From Oxytricha trifallax (Eukaryota > Ciliophora > Spirotrichea > Sporadotrichida > Oxytrichidae), in contig ARYC01001433.1 of NCBI GenBank assembly GCA_000711775.1, forward strand, positions 1 through 64,000: a DNA stretch of 64,000 nucleotides. Reading direction: 5' to 3'. Every line of letters begins with the position of its first letter. The stretch's first letter is position 1. The notes beneath the pieces were generated by a model. It worked only from the letters and a program-made list of their open reading frames with translations. It was not told where the DNA came from and searched no databases. The position numbers and the translations under genes are program-made. Shown here in pieces: positions 12,151 through 23,884 of the stretch.

Positions 12151-12189
12151 TGAGGTTCCAGATCTACTTATTTAATTATTAAATTAGAA

Positions 12190-12765
12190 AGTTAATTGCT
12201 AGGTGGTACTAACCACTTAGGACTTTCTAATAGAGCTTTCTACTACACTAAGGCCTATCGAGGGCAGGTAGGGGGTTGCTGGACGCAACGCATGAGGGGC
12301 CAGTCGGCGGGGTTCAATCTGTCAGCGTTCATTCTTTGAGTGAGCTGGATACTAAGATTTCCCTGCATTAGATGAGTTACCTGGCTTGAGTTCAGCTTCC
12401 TAGGTAATAGGGAGCAGGATGAAGGTACGCTCTGCCTTCAAAAGTGAGAAGACGAAAACCATTGAAGCCAACGATAAGGATTTTTCTCCCACACCGGGTT
12501 AGGGTACTGAAGCTACCACAGCGAAAGGACAGGGATTACGTTTCCCAGCAGCGGTGGGACCGGTAAGCGTTTTTCTCCAACTTCTGTCTCCTGGTTGAAT
12601 CTTGCAAGCTCTGTCCGGGTTATAACCAGACATCTTGATTTCGGGAGGAGACTAGGTGATAGCGAGATTGGTTTTTTCGGAGTTTTCTACTTCACGACTG
12701 CCACGTCACGGAATATGCCACGTCAACTCACTCAGATACGTCTACGTCACGACTAAGATTGATGG
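12190..12765. other. GC-rich island in the nested element, nature unknown
   Basis: Roughly 570 bp at about half G+C inside DNA that is about 80% A+T. On the minus strand there is an open frame from an ATG near 12633 to about 12330 (roughly 100 codons, beginning MSGYNPDRACKIQPGDRSW, with Gln at TAA/TAG), but the composition alone could produce it. The distal part has four ACGTC-containing motifs within 70 bp (CACGTCAC, CACGTCAA, ACGTCTACGTCAC). It could be a structured RNA, a captured foreign fragment or an internal promoter region. I could not match it to any RNA family by eye. Confidence 0.5.
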
Positions 12766-12985
12766 TTTGATTTTAGTATTAAACAGTGATATGTTAAATT
12801 TATTTGATTTTAAATCATTCATCATCATCAGGTTCCAGATCTGGGAAAAAAATTCCAGATTAATATCTGGAATTCCAAAGCTAAATCTGGAATAAATAAT
12901 TTTTTTTTGTTCCAAATTTAAAACTGGAATTATTTTTCCAGATCTGGAATTTAAAAAAATTCCAGGTATGTGGGGGGCATCCCTA

Positions 12986-14290
12986 GCTTTGAGATTCAAA
13001 AATAAATTAAGAAAGAGGTCATCATAAAGAAGATCAAAATGAGGAGGAGGCTAAACAACCCGTTTTAGAGCACTAAATTTTTACCATCCAAAAGTATACT
13101 ATTAATGCAAAGAACGCACTAAAGTTTTCTTTTTTAAGTCAAAATACAAGAGAAATTTGAGAGATATACACTACAATATGCCTTAGTTATATCTCAGCAT
13201 TAAAAGAAGGATGGCAAGTATATTTTTGAGTTCTGTGTGAAGCCATATTCCCATACAAAAAACTTCAAAGTGCACTTAAAGTAAAAACACAATCAAAGTT
13301 ATGTGTTTATTCATTATCCTACAGGAAAAAGATTCGTCTAAAAAAGAAGATCAAGAAACCCAGTAGAGTCTATCAGAGTAGAAGTATTATAGAAGTCGGT
13401 CAAGATGAAGAAAGCAGTCAATAACTTTCCAGTCTCAGAGATCAATAAAATAATGGTAAAAATTGAAGCTATGAATATCCCGATCTTAAAGATTATAGAT
13501 ATAGATTCTTGTCGAGAAAGCTACCTCACTCTTGAGGATAAAATAGAGAAGAGAGTTATCACAAATAACTAATATGCCAGCAAAATGTATCCTTTTACTT
13601 ACTTGGTGATGACAAGTTCTAAGTGGAATTTACAAATGAGTATTACATTTTTTAAAAGCAATGTTTAAAGAGTGCAAGCATATTATTTTGCTTGATGCTA
13701 TATTACTTGGAAAAAAAATCATGCAGCATTTAGACTTCCTCTCCTTGAAATTACTTACAAAGAGTTCTTATTTGACAACAGATGCCAAAGGTAAATTGGC
13801 TAGATAGTACAGCAGATAGTCGAGGGAATAGAAGAGCTTCACAGGCTCGGTTATGTTCATTGAGACTATAAGCTAGAGAATATCATGATAGACTTGCAAC
13901 CTCTCAGAGTATATATTATTGATTTCAACAAGGCTAGAAAGTGCAAACCTCATCTTTAGGAAATGCATAAGATACTCTTGGATATTTTCCCGAGAGAGAA
14001 GATTAGAGAAACGGAGACATTGCTTGGGATATTTGGGCATTACCAGCAATAATAATAGAAAGTGACAAGCGTAGAAACAATTACTTTAGCTGCAAGAGTG
14101 AGTGAGATTCTAAACAAGGTATCAAATTATATTTAGATAAATATTAGATTAATTGAGGAGAAAGAGACCATGCATACTCAATTATAATCAAGCCAAAGAA
14201 AGAAAATGAATCAACAATAGAAAAGATCAAACATCATCGTAGAAAGATAAAATTAAGGGAACTACCACATAATTCTAAGCTTATGTTTGT
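12986..14290 (+). pseudogene. TBE 57-kDa-type zinc-finger/kinase ORF, 3' part, copy C
   Basis: Continues the ORF begun at 10157. A C2H2-like finger occurs near 13235 (FCVKPYSHTKNFKVHLKQKH) with C-x12-H-x4-H; the first Cys of the pair is Phe. About 180 codons later the kinase core appears: LHRLGYVH, a TGA in the variable position of the HxD motif (13859), DYKLENIM (HRDxKxxN loop) and VYIIDFNKARK, where Asn replaces the Gly of DFG. Known TBEs encode a 57-kDa protein with zinc-finger and kinase domains, so the identity is good. A frame change lies near 13680. No stop is found before the terminal repeat, so the 3' limit is approximate. Confidence 0.78.
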
Positions 14291-14466
14291 GTGAAATATT
14301 CAAAGAGCTCGCTTATTATACCCACTTAAATTACTAATATTTAAATAATAAATCCCTACATAAACCCTATAAAAAACCCTTATTGAGCAGGCGTTAATTG
14401 CAGCCTTTTATCAATAAGAAACATAATTAAACTACTGTAGGGGTTTTAGGTTTTGGGGTATTGATT

Positions 14467-16440
14467 CTTACTTTAAAAATATAAGAATATTCATTATTAT
14501 GCCAGATAAATTTTGCCATTTTCAAATAGATTGAGCAAGTTAATCATAAGCAATTACCCTATGTATTTACAATAACATGCATTCAAATTAAATTGATAAA
14601 ATTAGTCACTCTCTATGGCTTATGAAAAATAACAACAATAATAATTTGATAAAAGCAAATAATTAAATTCTACATATAATAAATACAAAAAAACTTAGAT
14701 TAATTCAGGTAAATTGAGAATTAATAATATTTGAAGTTAATACACCAAAGCTTAAAACTCTTAGAAAAGTGTCAATATCATTCAAAATATAAATATCTAA
14801 ACACGCAAAAATTGAACTTACCTCTAATGGAACAGCAATCAATCTATAGAAATTAAATTGTAAATAAAAATCACTATTTTATAAGTTAAGATTTAAAAAA
14901 GTTATTCACAGCATATGTAAACATTAATAATAGTCTGAAATTAATCTTATTCAAGTTAACACACCAATTTCAGGATCAAAAATAAAAGATGCATAAAATT
15001 TCTGAAAAAAATCAAATTTATTGTATTATTTCATTGTAAAAAGAATCATTTTCTCAAAGCTTAAATAAAACTCTTGGCCTATAATTTTGTTTATTAAATG
15101 AAATCTTAAGTCAATATAATCAAGTAGAGACTTGTAAGTAATAATAATTGAAAGATAATAGATAGTTCTTGTTAATCTTTAAAATCATAGAAACATTTTA
15201 AAAGAAATCAATGATTGTTTATGGAAAATTATATATAGCAGGATCATTCCCCAGCTCAAAAGTCATATAATTTTTAAGAATGAAATTTCTCCAATTAAAA
15301 TTTATCGAGCAGTCATGTGAATAACCAATGACATGCACAATCAATCTGCATTGAAAGAATTATGGAAAAGTATATATTAGAAATAATGAATAAAACTTGA
15401 AAATAAGAAAACTTTCTAATTTAGAAATCAGAGTAAAAGGTAACTTAATCAGTAGAGCGAAATTTATGGTATATATTTCATAAATAAGTCTTGTTGAAGG
15501 CAATGGTAGTATAGTTAGTGAATCAAGCAAGTTAGTCCTTAGGCGTAGAGATGAAATGTAAGTTTATTTAGATCTCTAGAGCAGTGCTTAGAAAACAAGA
15601 TAGACTCACAGACCAATTTAGTATAATAGCTACGTTTGCAATAAAACCCCAACGTGGACATTTAATAAGTGCTGCCTTAATATTCCAGGATTAATATTAA
15701 AATTTAGTAAAATTCTATACAAAATAATTATTTGTAAGAAATTATTAAAATTATCAAATAAGGTTTATGAAAAACATATTGTCCAATTCTTACAAAAAAC
15801 AGAGAAAATTTCCGTAGTAATTATATATACACATTCATAAACTTAAAATAATTTTATAATCTTTAATTTCTTTAAAAAAAATAGTCGAAACTCATCTCCA
15901 TTTGTTTTTATGTTTTTTATTATCGTAATATGAAACTTTCCACTATAATTCAATATAAAATAAGAGTTTTATACTTTTTTTACAGTTTTAATCTATATGC
16001 TGTTCAGTTATTATAAGCTACATAGATTGATTCGGTAGATCTGAAAAAATTTTTAATTAGATTCATAAACAGAGAAGTTATTAAGGCTTTTTTATTTCCC
16101 ATAAACTACCACTTACATTCAAAATTATTATATTTTCTGCAAAATTAGGTTTCAATTACACTCATTTTTATTCTGCACTGCAGAAACTTGCTGTTGTTTG
16201 TTTATTATAATTCATAATTTATTAAGGGTGAAAAATCACTTACTATTATATTTTTAAATATAAAAGTTTTATTGGACTTTAATTCCAGAAAGTGAATATA
16301 AAAAGAAATTAATATCATTTTTAAGAAATATTTTGGTTTAAATTCATTTTTATAAGATATTCTTTTGATAGTTTAAGATATATTCACTTACTCTAGTCTT
16401 AGAAAATAATCTGCAATATTATAAATTATAAATAATCCGT
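14467..16440. other. AT-rich stretch, no feature seen
   Basis: About 2 kb flanking TBE copy C on the right. Read on both strands; nothing with coding character. A block near 15490-15660 is less AT-rich and has GTAGTATAGTTAGTGAATC, which resembles part of a tRNA D-arm but does not fold as a tRNA. Confidence 0.45.
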
Positions 16441-16960
16441 TCAAGCTTGGAATGCTTGGAGTACTTCCTCAAGATCCCCATCCTTATAATCATCAAAGTC
16501 TTGCTCTCCACCTAAGTTATCACTCATATTGGTTTAGTATACAGCCACTCTAACTGTTCTTATTTATTTCATTGCCTCTTTCTCTGATGGTATTTGCTTC
16601 TATTAACTATCAAATCTTCTTGCTGCCTTATAGGGAATGAAGTCTTTTTTATAAAGTGAAGTGTCAACCATGCGAGCATTCTCAATAACATAACAGAGAA
16701 TTAATCTTTGTATATTTCTCTCATACTGCAACACCTAATCCAGCATTAGCAGAAGCTACTTTCTTCTCTAACAAATATATTGCTTTACTAAAAGGGTAGC
16801 TTTTATCTCCTTTTTATGCTTTACTCCAGAGCAAATCATCAATTTTATAGTCATAGTCGACTCTTTCATTGTTCAAGACCTCAGAATCCTCATCTATTTA
16901 TTCCTCCAAAACTAAAATGTAATAAGTTCCAGCAATATCACTGCTTTAATAATTATATTA
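16441..16960 (-). pseudogene. Gene fragment of unknown function, C-terminal part
   Basis: Minus-strand frame ending at TGA 16441. It reads YYILVLEEQIDEDSEVLNNE, then KIDDLLWSKAQKGDKSYPF and LLEKKVASANAGLGVAV, meets a TGA, and continues one base further on in another frame as NIQRLILCYVIENARMVD, YKKDFIPYKAARRFDS and an acidic tail ending DLEEVLQAFQA. Codon use (AGA for Arg, TAA/TAG for Gln, A/T-ending codons) looks like genuine ciliate coding sequence. The break is a single-base shift or an unresolved short intron. Upstream of 16960 coding character stops abruptly, as expected of one germline segment of a broken-up gene or of a truncated copy. No family recognised. Confidence 0.5.
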
Positions 16961-19900
16961 ATTATTCCCATAACTAATTTAATTAATAATGAAGGAATTC
17001 ACTAAGGTGATATTAGTTTCATTTGTGATTAGTTATTAAAAATGCTTACTAAAAACTTATTATTATTATGTTAAGAAATTTATTTCAAATATATATATGA
17101 TTAAAAAGAATAAATTTTGATTAATGATTCATGTTAATAATCTATAAATGCCTTTTAAAGCTATATTATAAGATAAGAACAATAATAAAAACTAAAGTAG
17201 TAGATGCATATTAGCAAATAATTTTAATATTCCCTATTCAATACTAAATTTCGGCTTTAATTTATTTTATCGTGATGAATTCGAACTATTTTACATTCGT
17301 GAAAAACAATAAACTTCCACTTATATTTATAGCTGGCACAACTATCTTGATTTCATCTATATAGATATCAATTTAATTTCATAAATATTTCTTCCACTTT
17401 GAATTTAATATGTAATAAGTTCATCTTTCTCGAGTATTCATTGTTATCTACGTAACTATTGGGAAAGTATATACTGTTTTGATTAGGGATGTAGAAGAAT
17501 CAGACAATCTAGATATATCTCGTTAGAGTAAAATTACGAAATTATTTTTAAGTGTTTTTGTGAACAACCCCGTAATTTTTTTAATTTAATTTATAGTCAT
17601 TCATGGAATGAAAATAGTAATCATCATTATTTTGGATGCCAAGATTTTCTTCGTCTTTTTAGGGAAAATTTTGTATATCTGTAAATACTCGGACACCTCA
17701 ATATCTAAAATTGATATCTTACATGATTTACTTTTAAAGTCTAATTTGTGTTGAACCACTTCATCTTCAGCAAAAAAAATATTCTTTTAAAGACACTCTC
17801 AGCCTCCTTCTAATTAAATATATAGGGATTAATTTTCGCTCAATTAAGTTGACATTATTATTACTATCATCTGTGGGGTGTGGGGGATTATCGAATTTAA
17901 TAAATTTATAGATTTATGTACCTACTTAAAAGAGTTATTTATTAAAATTATGTTGTGAAATTCTTTTTCTGATTATCTTTTAGTCCACATATAGATCATA
18001 TTATTTGTTACTATTTTTCATATTGAGCAGAAAATCCCATATTTTTTTGTGCTTCGGTAACTGCTATAGTTTCATTTAGACTATATATTTTTATTGTTAA
18101 GATGATTGTGTATTTCTAGTTAAGAAAAAGATACCGAGTCTTGCTTAATATTTGTAATTTCTTGTTTAGTTTTCTTCATACTTTTAAAATTTTCCTTAAA
18201 CATAATATTCTATCTTCTTGTTTATTTTTTAATTTAAGACAAAATAAGAATTCTAAGGAATAAGCCAAACTAATATCTAGTACATTTGATACTCCTGCTA
18301 TTTCTTTATATGTTTATTTAGTAATTCTCAAACATTTAAGAAAAAAATCCTTCAATTCCCTAAAAATTTTCCTTGCAATCTTTTTATATGATTCCTTTTA
18401 GATTGCACTTTTAAAATTATTAGAATATTTATATCAGTATTAAGTTCACATTAGTTACTAACCTAAGCGATGGCAAACTTATAAGTTTTTCTTTAACTTG
18501 ATCTTTTCTTAATTGAGCTTGGTAATCATAATTTTGAAATGAATTACTTATTCATCGAAGTAATACTAGTTTTATTATATCTCTTCATCCTAATTCTGCT
18601 GTTTATGATATTACTCAATTTTACCTTGTTGTATTTGATGACTTGTAGTGATTTTGAGTAAAGTCTGTACTTTTTTGACTTCTCTCTTTCATAGTTATGG
18701 TAAATGATTAAGAATTATATTCATTATTCCAATTGTTTCAAGATTATCAACACTGATGCAGACAAAGCTAAATTTTTCCTACAAGTCACAAAAGACTACG
18801 TCAATAACTCTAATATAAAAGTTTTGTAGAAAAGTGGCTTATAATTATTACTGTTACTCATATGTATAGGCAGAATAAAGCCTCATCTCACAGTTTTTAT
18901 ATACCAATATTTTTGTAAAAATTATTTTATTTATCTGACTCAGTTGATTTTGTGAAATTTATCGCTTATGATAAAACTGAATTTAGGATATATTTGAATA
19001 AATGGGTTGTCTTCTTCTCATTAATACTTATTGAATGTTAAGATTTTGCAAGTCATTCTCTTTAAAGTTATCTCTATCAATTTTATTGAAAGCAAGTTAA
19101 CTAATTAGTGACTAATTATGATAGATACTCACTATTTTGTTCAATTTTTTAATTGAATTGGTGATATACCATCTTTTACATTTAATTTGATTTTTTGTAG
19201 TCATGCAATGTTATTTCAATTGCTGCAATCCATAAAAACTATGAACGTACTTTTAAAAAACATAATAATGCTTTTCAATTTAATTGATAGCATTTAAAAT
19301 TTTTTTATAAAAAATTTATGTTTCAAACGATGGGATTTAAATAATCGAATGTGTCATTTATACTCCTAGCTACTAATATAGGCTGCTACAATGTGATTTT
19401 ATCAATATTTATAATATTAAAAAACATCGATGTCAACTTTGGTGTTGTTGATTTAAATGCTGTCTTAACAGTTAGCAATTCTAATTACATTTGAAAATTT
19501 ATAATGTAATTTATGAAGAAACTGAAAAACATACCTATTGCAAAGTATTGGCTCGTGATGCTTTAAATTAACTAATATTTATGGTTCTACTAATTAGTTT
19601 ACTGAGTCTCATGTGATTAGTGTGTAAATTTTAATCATGTTACTTTTTAGATACTGATATTTTTAATTACACTCTCTACCTTTTAAAGAATGAGTGTGTA
19701 ACCTTAGAATTTTGAGTTTTTAGTGGTTCAGAGAGTTGCAAGAGCATGATTAATATTTAAAATTATAAAATTTTGTCTCCGCTTCAACATTTTGTCGCTA
19801 TTCGTGGTTTGCAAATTAGTATTCTGATAATAAAAAGCTAGATATAATAATTCCTATAAATGAGTGAAACCAACACCTAAATACAGTCTTTAAGAGTTTA

Positions 19901-20945
19901 AATTAAGATATTATGACAATTTTGATTTTTCTGGGGAGAGGAATTGTGTGAACTAAACTAATGGACATTATAATAAACATCATAAGAGTAGAATTAGAAG
20001 ATGTGTAACGAATTTTTTAATGCTGATAAGTTTATGCTGATGAGATTCAATTTAGATACACTAAAAGCCATCAAAATTAGTGTTTGGGAATGTTTTAAAT
20101 AAAAAAGAAATATGATAAAATAATAAATTTGTGTTTCTTAACTATATTAGTTAGATGTTAAAGATACTTTTAATTTAAATGATTAAAAATACTATTAAAA
20201 AATCAATAAATAATAACGAAATTCTAATACAGAATTCAATATTAATTGTTCTCGAGAAATTTGTTATTTTAACATATACCGTTAAATAAAAAAATATTAA
20301 GTTTAAACAAGAGATTATTATGCCTATCTCAATCATATAGAATTCAATAATCATAGATAATACAAGTTTGCACAACTTCTCTTGCAAATACTTCAACAAC
20401 TAATACATAGCTTACAAACGGGCTAATTCTGTAGTTCAAAATTAAGATCAAAGTTATTGGAAAATTTATATTTCACAAATATAGAAGGAGACAATTTAAA
20501 TCAATTCTGACAATTTAAGGTCTATGGCTAAAGCTTTATATTCTAAATTCTCAACAAATTTCTAATTAGCTGATTTTTACTTATAAAAATATATTAGCAA
20601 GATTTATGTTTGAGCATCAGTAAATAAATGGATATTTTTCAAAAACTGTTAAATTAAGCTGTCTTTATTTTGAATATTATATTACTATAATATTCTAAGA
20701 AATGTAAGATTACAACAGGCTGAGCGCAAAGATTTCATACAATTTTGAGGTATTTGTCATAAACTTTAGGTAATTTGTATCAAAATAAAAGTGATCCTCG
20801 TCTTAAAACATGAAAAAATGAGACTAGGAGAATGCAAGGAAATGATGTTTTTCTCACATCATTCAGGTAATTGAATTTTCCACAGCATAAGTTTGAAGCA
20901 ACAGATCATCAGCAATGAAATTGGCAAAAGCTTTTAATCATTATT
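16961..20945. other. AT-rich stretch, no feature seen
   Basis: Four kilobases with no convincing frame, repeat or RNA. Short frames such as 20175-20399 (minus) are hydrophobic and low in complexity. A GTGGGGTGTGGGGG run at 17874-17887 is isolated. Confidence 0.45.
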
Positions 20946-21356
20946 GTAGGAATACATTCGAAATTGGGAAAATAATTTTAATTAAATTAATTATTCATTA
21001 AATTTGTGGCAGTTAAAGTTGGCTAATTTAAACAAACTTGGGCTCATTCGAAAGAGAATTTAAAATTAGCTGGACTTTATTATTTGCAGTAATATTTCAT
21101 CGCATCTCTGGAGCGATATAACTTTAGTTTAATGTGAGAGTATAATTTAATGAATTAAGATGCGTTTAATTAAAGTGAAGTTATCTCGCTCCAGGGATGC
21201 GATAAAATAGTACCGCGAATAATAAAGTCCAGCTAATTTTAAATTCTCTATCGAATGAGCCCAAGTTCGTTTAAATTCGCCAACTTTAACTGCCACAAAT
21301 TTAATGAATAATTAATTTAATTAAAATTATTTTCCCAATTTCGAATGTATTCCTAC
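20946..21356. mobile_element. MITE family 1, copy 2
   Basis: Long inverted repeat beginning GTAGGAATACATTCGAA and ending in its complement TTCGAATGTATTCCTAC. The halves stay complementary inward through TCGCATCTCTGGAGCGA and AAGTCCAGCTAATTTTAAA, leaving only a short unpaired core near 21150. Non-coding. Flanks are ATT on the left and GAT on the right. Confidence 0.9.
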
Positions 21357-21692
21357 GATGTCTCTCTTCAAAACCTAACTTCATACGCTTTGTTTCTACA
21401 TCTACAGCGTGATAGCTCTGCAGGACATTATATTAAGAAAAAATACGGAAGTATATAGGGAAGAAATTGAATTTTGGATTTTTTCATCTCATAATTATTA
21501 ATTCATAGATTACTGCGTCAACTATTCTGATAAGTTACTGGAAAATTGTTGGTTTAATTTTATGTTAGTTTAGAATATTTAAATTATTGATTTATTTTTG
21601 TCATTAACTACCACAAGAATGCTACAAATCTATGATTTAAGTATTTGAGAAATATCTATTAAAGTAAAGAAGAATAGCATGTGTGTATAAAT

Positions 21693-22574
21693 ATGATTAA
21701 TAAATTTAAGGCAACTAAAGATCGGCATAAAATCAATGTGAAATCATTTAAAATCTATGAGTTAATGGAAAACGCTTTAAGAAGTCAATCTTGTCAACAT
21801 TTTAATTAAATGTTAGATGAAACATCTATTACTCCATAGAAAAATAAATTAGATTTACAAAAACTCTGAAAGAAAAAATTTTTGGAGAAATTTTGAGATT
21901 TGAATGTTGCCAAAATTATTGAAAAGTTTTTTGCTTTAATCACCCTCAAGATCCAATGAAAGTTGTTACTTAATAAATGAAAGCCATTAGAAATTAAAAG
22001 AATTCTTATGCAATAATTAGTAGTAATATTTGCATAGATACTTACTAGAAGTCAGCAAAGATTCATAAAAATCAAAATTTTAAAGATTAACAAGCAGAAA
22101 ATGAATATAAAAGATAAAAATTTTTGTAGAAGCCATACAATTATCCTGGATAATATTTAAAAGTAAAATGTCAACTTATACTTATATTTTACTTTTAAGA
22201 TTAAATCTAGTTTAGATCTAAGAGATATTGAATTTAAAATATGTCAGTTTAAAAAATGCAATCTAATTTAGGAAAAGAATAGCGGAAAGAATAGAGCTAA
22301 TAGTGGGAAAATCTATTAAGCATTTCCTAATAAGATGAGATAGAGTGAATTATAATAATACAATAAATCACGAATTTATGTAAAAAAATAGCTAGCAAAA
22401 ACAAAGGTATAGCAAAAATATAAAAGAGGCTTAATTTTGAACAACTGTAGAAAACAGATATTAAATGAAATTAATAAAACAGAAATTATAGATCGAAGTG
22501 TAAAAACAGATTATTTAAATCAGGAGGTTCATTTTCGTAAGTCATTATAGTTCGGTGCAGGACTAAGAAATTGA
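21693..22574 (+). pseudogene. Possible decayed gene, 294-codon frame with four TGA
   Basis: From ATG 21693 one frame (KATKDRHKINVKSFKIYELM) runs about 59 codons to a TGA, meets three more TGA within about 120 bases, then stays open for roughly 195 codons to TGA 22572 (TIILDNIQKQNVNLYL, KYKRGLILNNCRKQILNEIN). Because only TGA stops in this code and the DNA is AT-rich, such frames can arise by chance. The varied composition argues mildly for a real ancestor. No family recognised. Confidence 0.28.
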
Positions 22575-23085
22575 CCCGAGTACAATGAATGATAATAAAT
22601 CAGGATGCGGTAAATTTCAAGGTAAAATGAAAAACATAAACAATTTTTTATTTTAAATCCAGAGAAATACCGACTATAGTTCTGAAAGTGTAAATATCAA
22701 TGTTAAATGCAAATTTAATATATCGATAATGGATTTATGTTATAGACTGGTTCTATGCATAAATATAACAATTTATTAAACTGCTTGCATGTGAAAATAT
22801 TTTTAAAAAATAAAAAGTTTCACAGTTAAAATTAATTTAATAATTTAAGAAACCTTTGAACTATAGTAAATGGAGAAATACCAACTCATTTAATTTCTAT
22901 CTTAAAAGTTAAATTATACTTATATTAATCTTACATATACAGATTTGATAATTAATAAAAGTAAATCGAATATGAAAGTTGTTAAAGATATTTTACATTC
23001 ATATTATTTGATTATTGTTATTTATATTTGGTAGCTTTCGTTTTAATCACAAGGGTATCAATATATGTTTATATTTGAATTTATA

Positions 23086-23212
23086 TAAACCCCAAAAAGT
23101 ATGTTCGCATGAGTTTGATAAGTGAATAAAAAGTTTTAAATGCATCAATAAATAACGAAATTTAAAAGCACAGATTTTAACTTAATTTGAGGGAGCCGAT
23201 CCAGAGAATGCA
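23086..23212 (+). repeat. Left terminal inverted repeat of the 10.4-kb element
   Basis: Pairs with 33343-33469; about 122 of 127 positions match. Tip TAAACCCCAA, inner end near CCGATCCAGAGAATGCAA. Confidence 0.92.
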
Positions 23213-23884
23213 AAAAGAGGCTTCCCGAATATTACGGCACCCATATAGTTTGATATTGATTTGATTAATAGGGTTTGATTAGTGTATTTTTAAATTTTAA
23301 GTTGAAAGCAGCCAGAAAGTCAGTAGGTCATTGGACTGCTTCTCGAGATTTTTCAACGTTAGTATTCCACCCTACTGACCTGGCCTCAAGAATCCAGGCT
23401 GTTGGCTTAAGCCAGAGGTCATTTTTCGAGGTCCAAACTGAAGACCCGAATTTTCTATTTTGAGTGCCATTAATTTCTAGCTATTCCCCTCTTCACATTT
23501 CTACTCGCCACTATTCAGTTATGGACGTGGAAAGGATTTGAATTTGAAAGGTACCGCGGATTCCGACATTTTTTAAAAAGCCAATTTTGCATTGGCTCGA
23601 GCTCCAAAGTTGGCGAAATTTATCACTGCTCTTCAACCACCCGTCTCCTTGTCACTTGAAGCTACTTGTCTAATGAGTTATAGTAAATACTCCTTAATTG
23701 AAGTGGTTTCGCAGTGAGCCATGAATAAATCCGGAGGATATAGGTGAAAGAGTAGCAACCCATACAGTCAAATTGCAATAATCCAGTCGAGATTTTCATA
23801 ATCCAGCTATTTAATATTAAAATCCAGTGGAATTAATCATTAAAATCTAGCATAAATCAGATGAATCCAGTCACTGGATTTGAG
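23213..23884. other. 5' spacer of the 10.4-kb element with an AATCCAG repeat cluster
   Basis: About 670 bp before the helicase ATG, less AT-rich than the surroundings. Between 23778 and 23879 AATCCAG occurs four times directly and once inverted (CTGGATT). Such clusters can bind a transposase or act as promoter elements; that is inference. The frame at 23275-23463 is open but has no support as a gene. Confidence 0.5.

Larger units (their letters stand above)
10265..12985. mobile_element. Nested 2.7-kb element with GGATGCCCCC inverted ends
   Basis: Inverted ends GGATGCCCCCCACATACC (10265) and GGTATGTGGGGGGCATCC (12966-12983), flanked by GCTTT on both sides (a probable 5-bp duplication; the right end has two extra bases before it). 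Both subterminal regions hold repeated palindromes of the form TTCCAGATNTGGAA and TCTGGAATT, dense at 12830-12965. Most of the interior (10380-12150) is AT-rich with no gene. A GC-rich block at 12190-12760 is unlike anything else in the window. No transposase seen, so it is probably non-autonomous; the family is not one I recognise. Confidence 0.82.
7587..14463 (+). mobile_element. TBE transposon copy C, full length, carrying a nested insertion
   Basis: The left end CAAAACCCCAAAACCC at 7587 and the inverted right end at 14340-14463 (GGGGTTTTAGGTTTTGGGG) share about 110 bp of inverted repeat, including CCCTACATAAACCCTA on the right. ATT flanks both sides (7584-7586 and 14464-14466), the expected ANT target duplication. 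Subtracting the nested 2.7-kb element leaves about 4.15 kb, the usual TBE length. Gene order is transposase (+), central ORF (-), zinc-finger/kinase ORF (+). All three genes carry breaks, so the copy is old. Confidence 0.92.

Noticed and set aside
12656-12999. Overlapping plus and minus frames at the right end of the nested element
   Set aside because: They cover the palindromic subterminal repeats; the symmetry of the repeats makes both strands open.
15490-15560. Possible tRNA-like segment (GTAGTATAGTTAGTGAATC)
   Set aside because: No acceptor stem or T-arm pairs with it.
21357-21420. Less AT-rich sequence directly right of MITE copy 2
   Set aside because: Too short to read as coding, and no continuation is seen left of the MITE.
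23275-23463. 62-codon frame near the left end of the 10.4-kb element
   Set aside because: The minus strand is open over the same region for longer; neither has a partner in the right arm or a motif.
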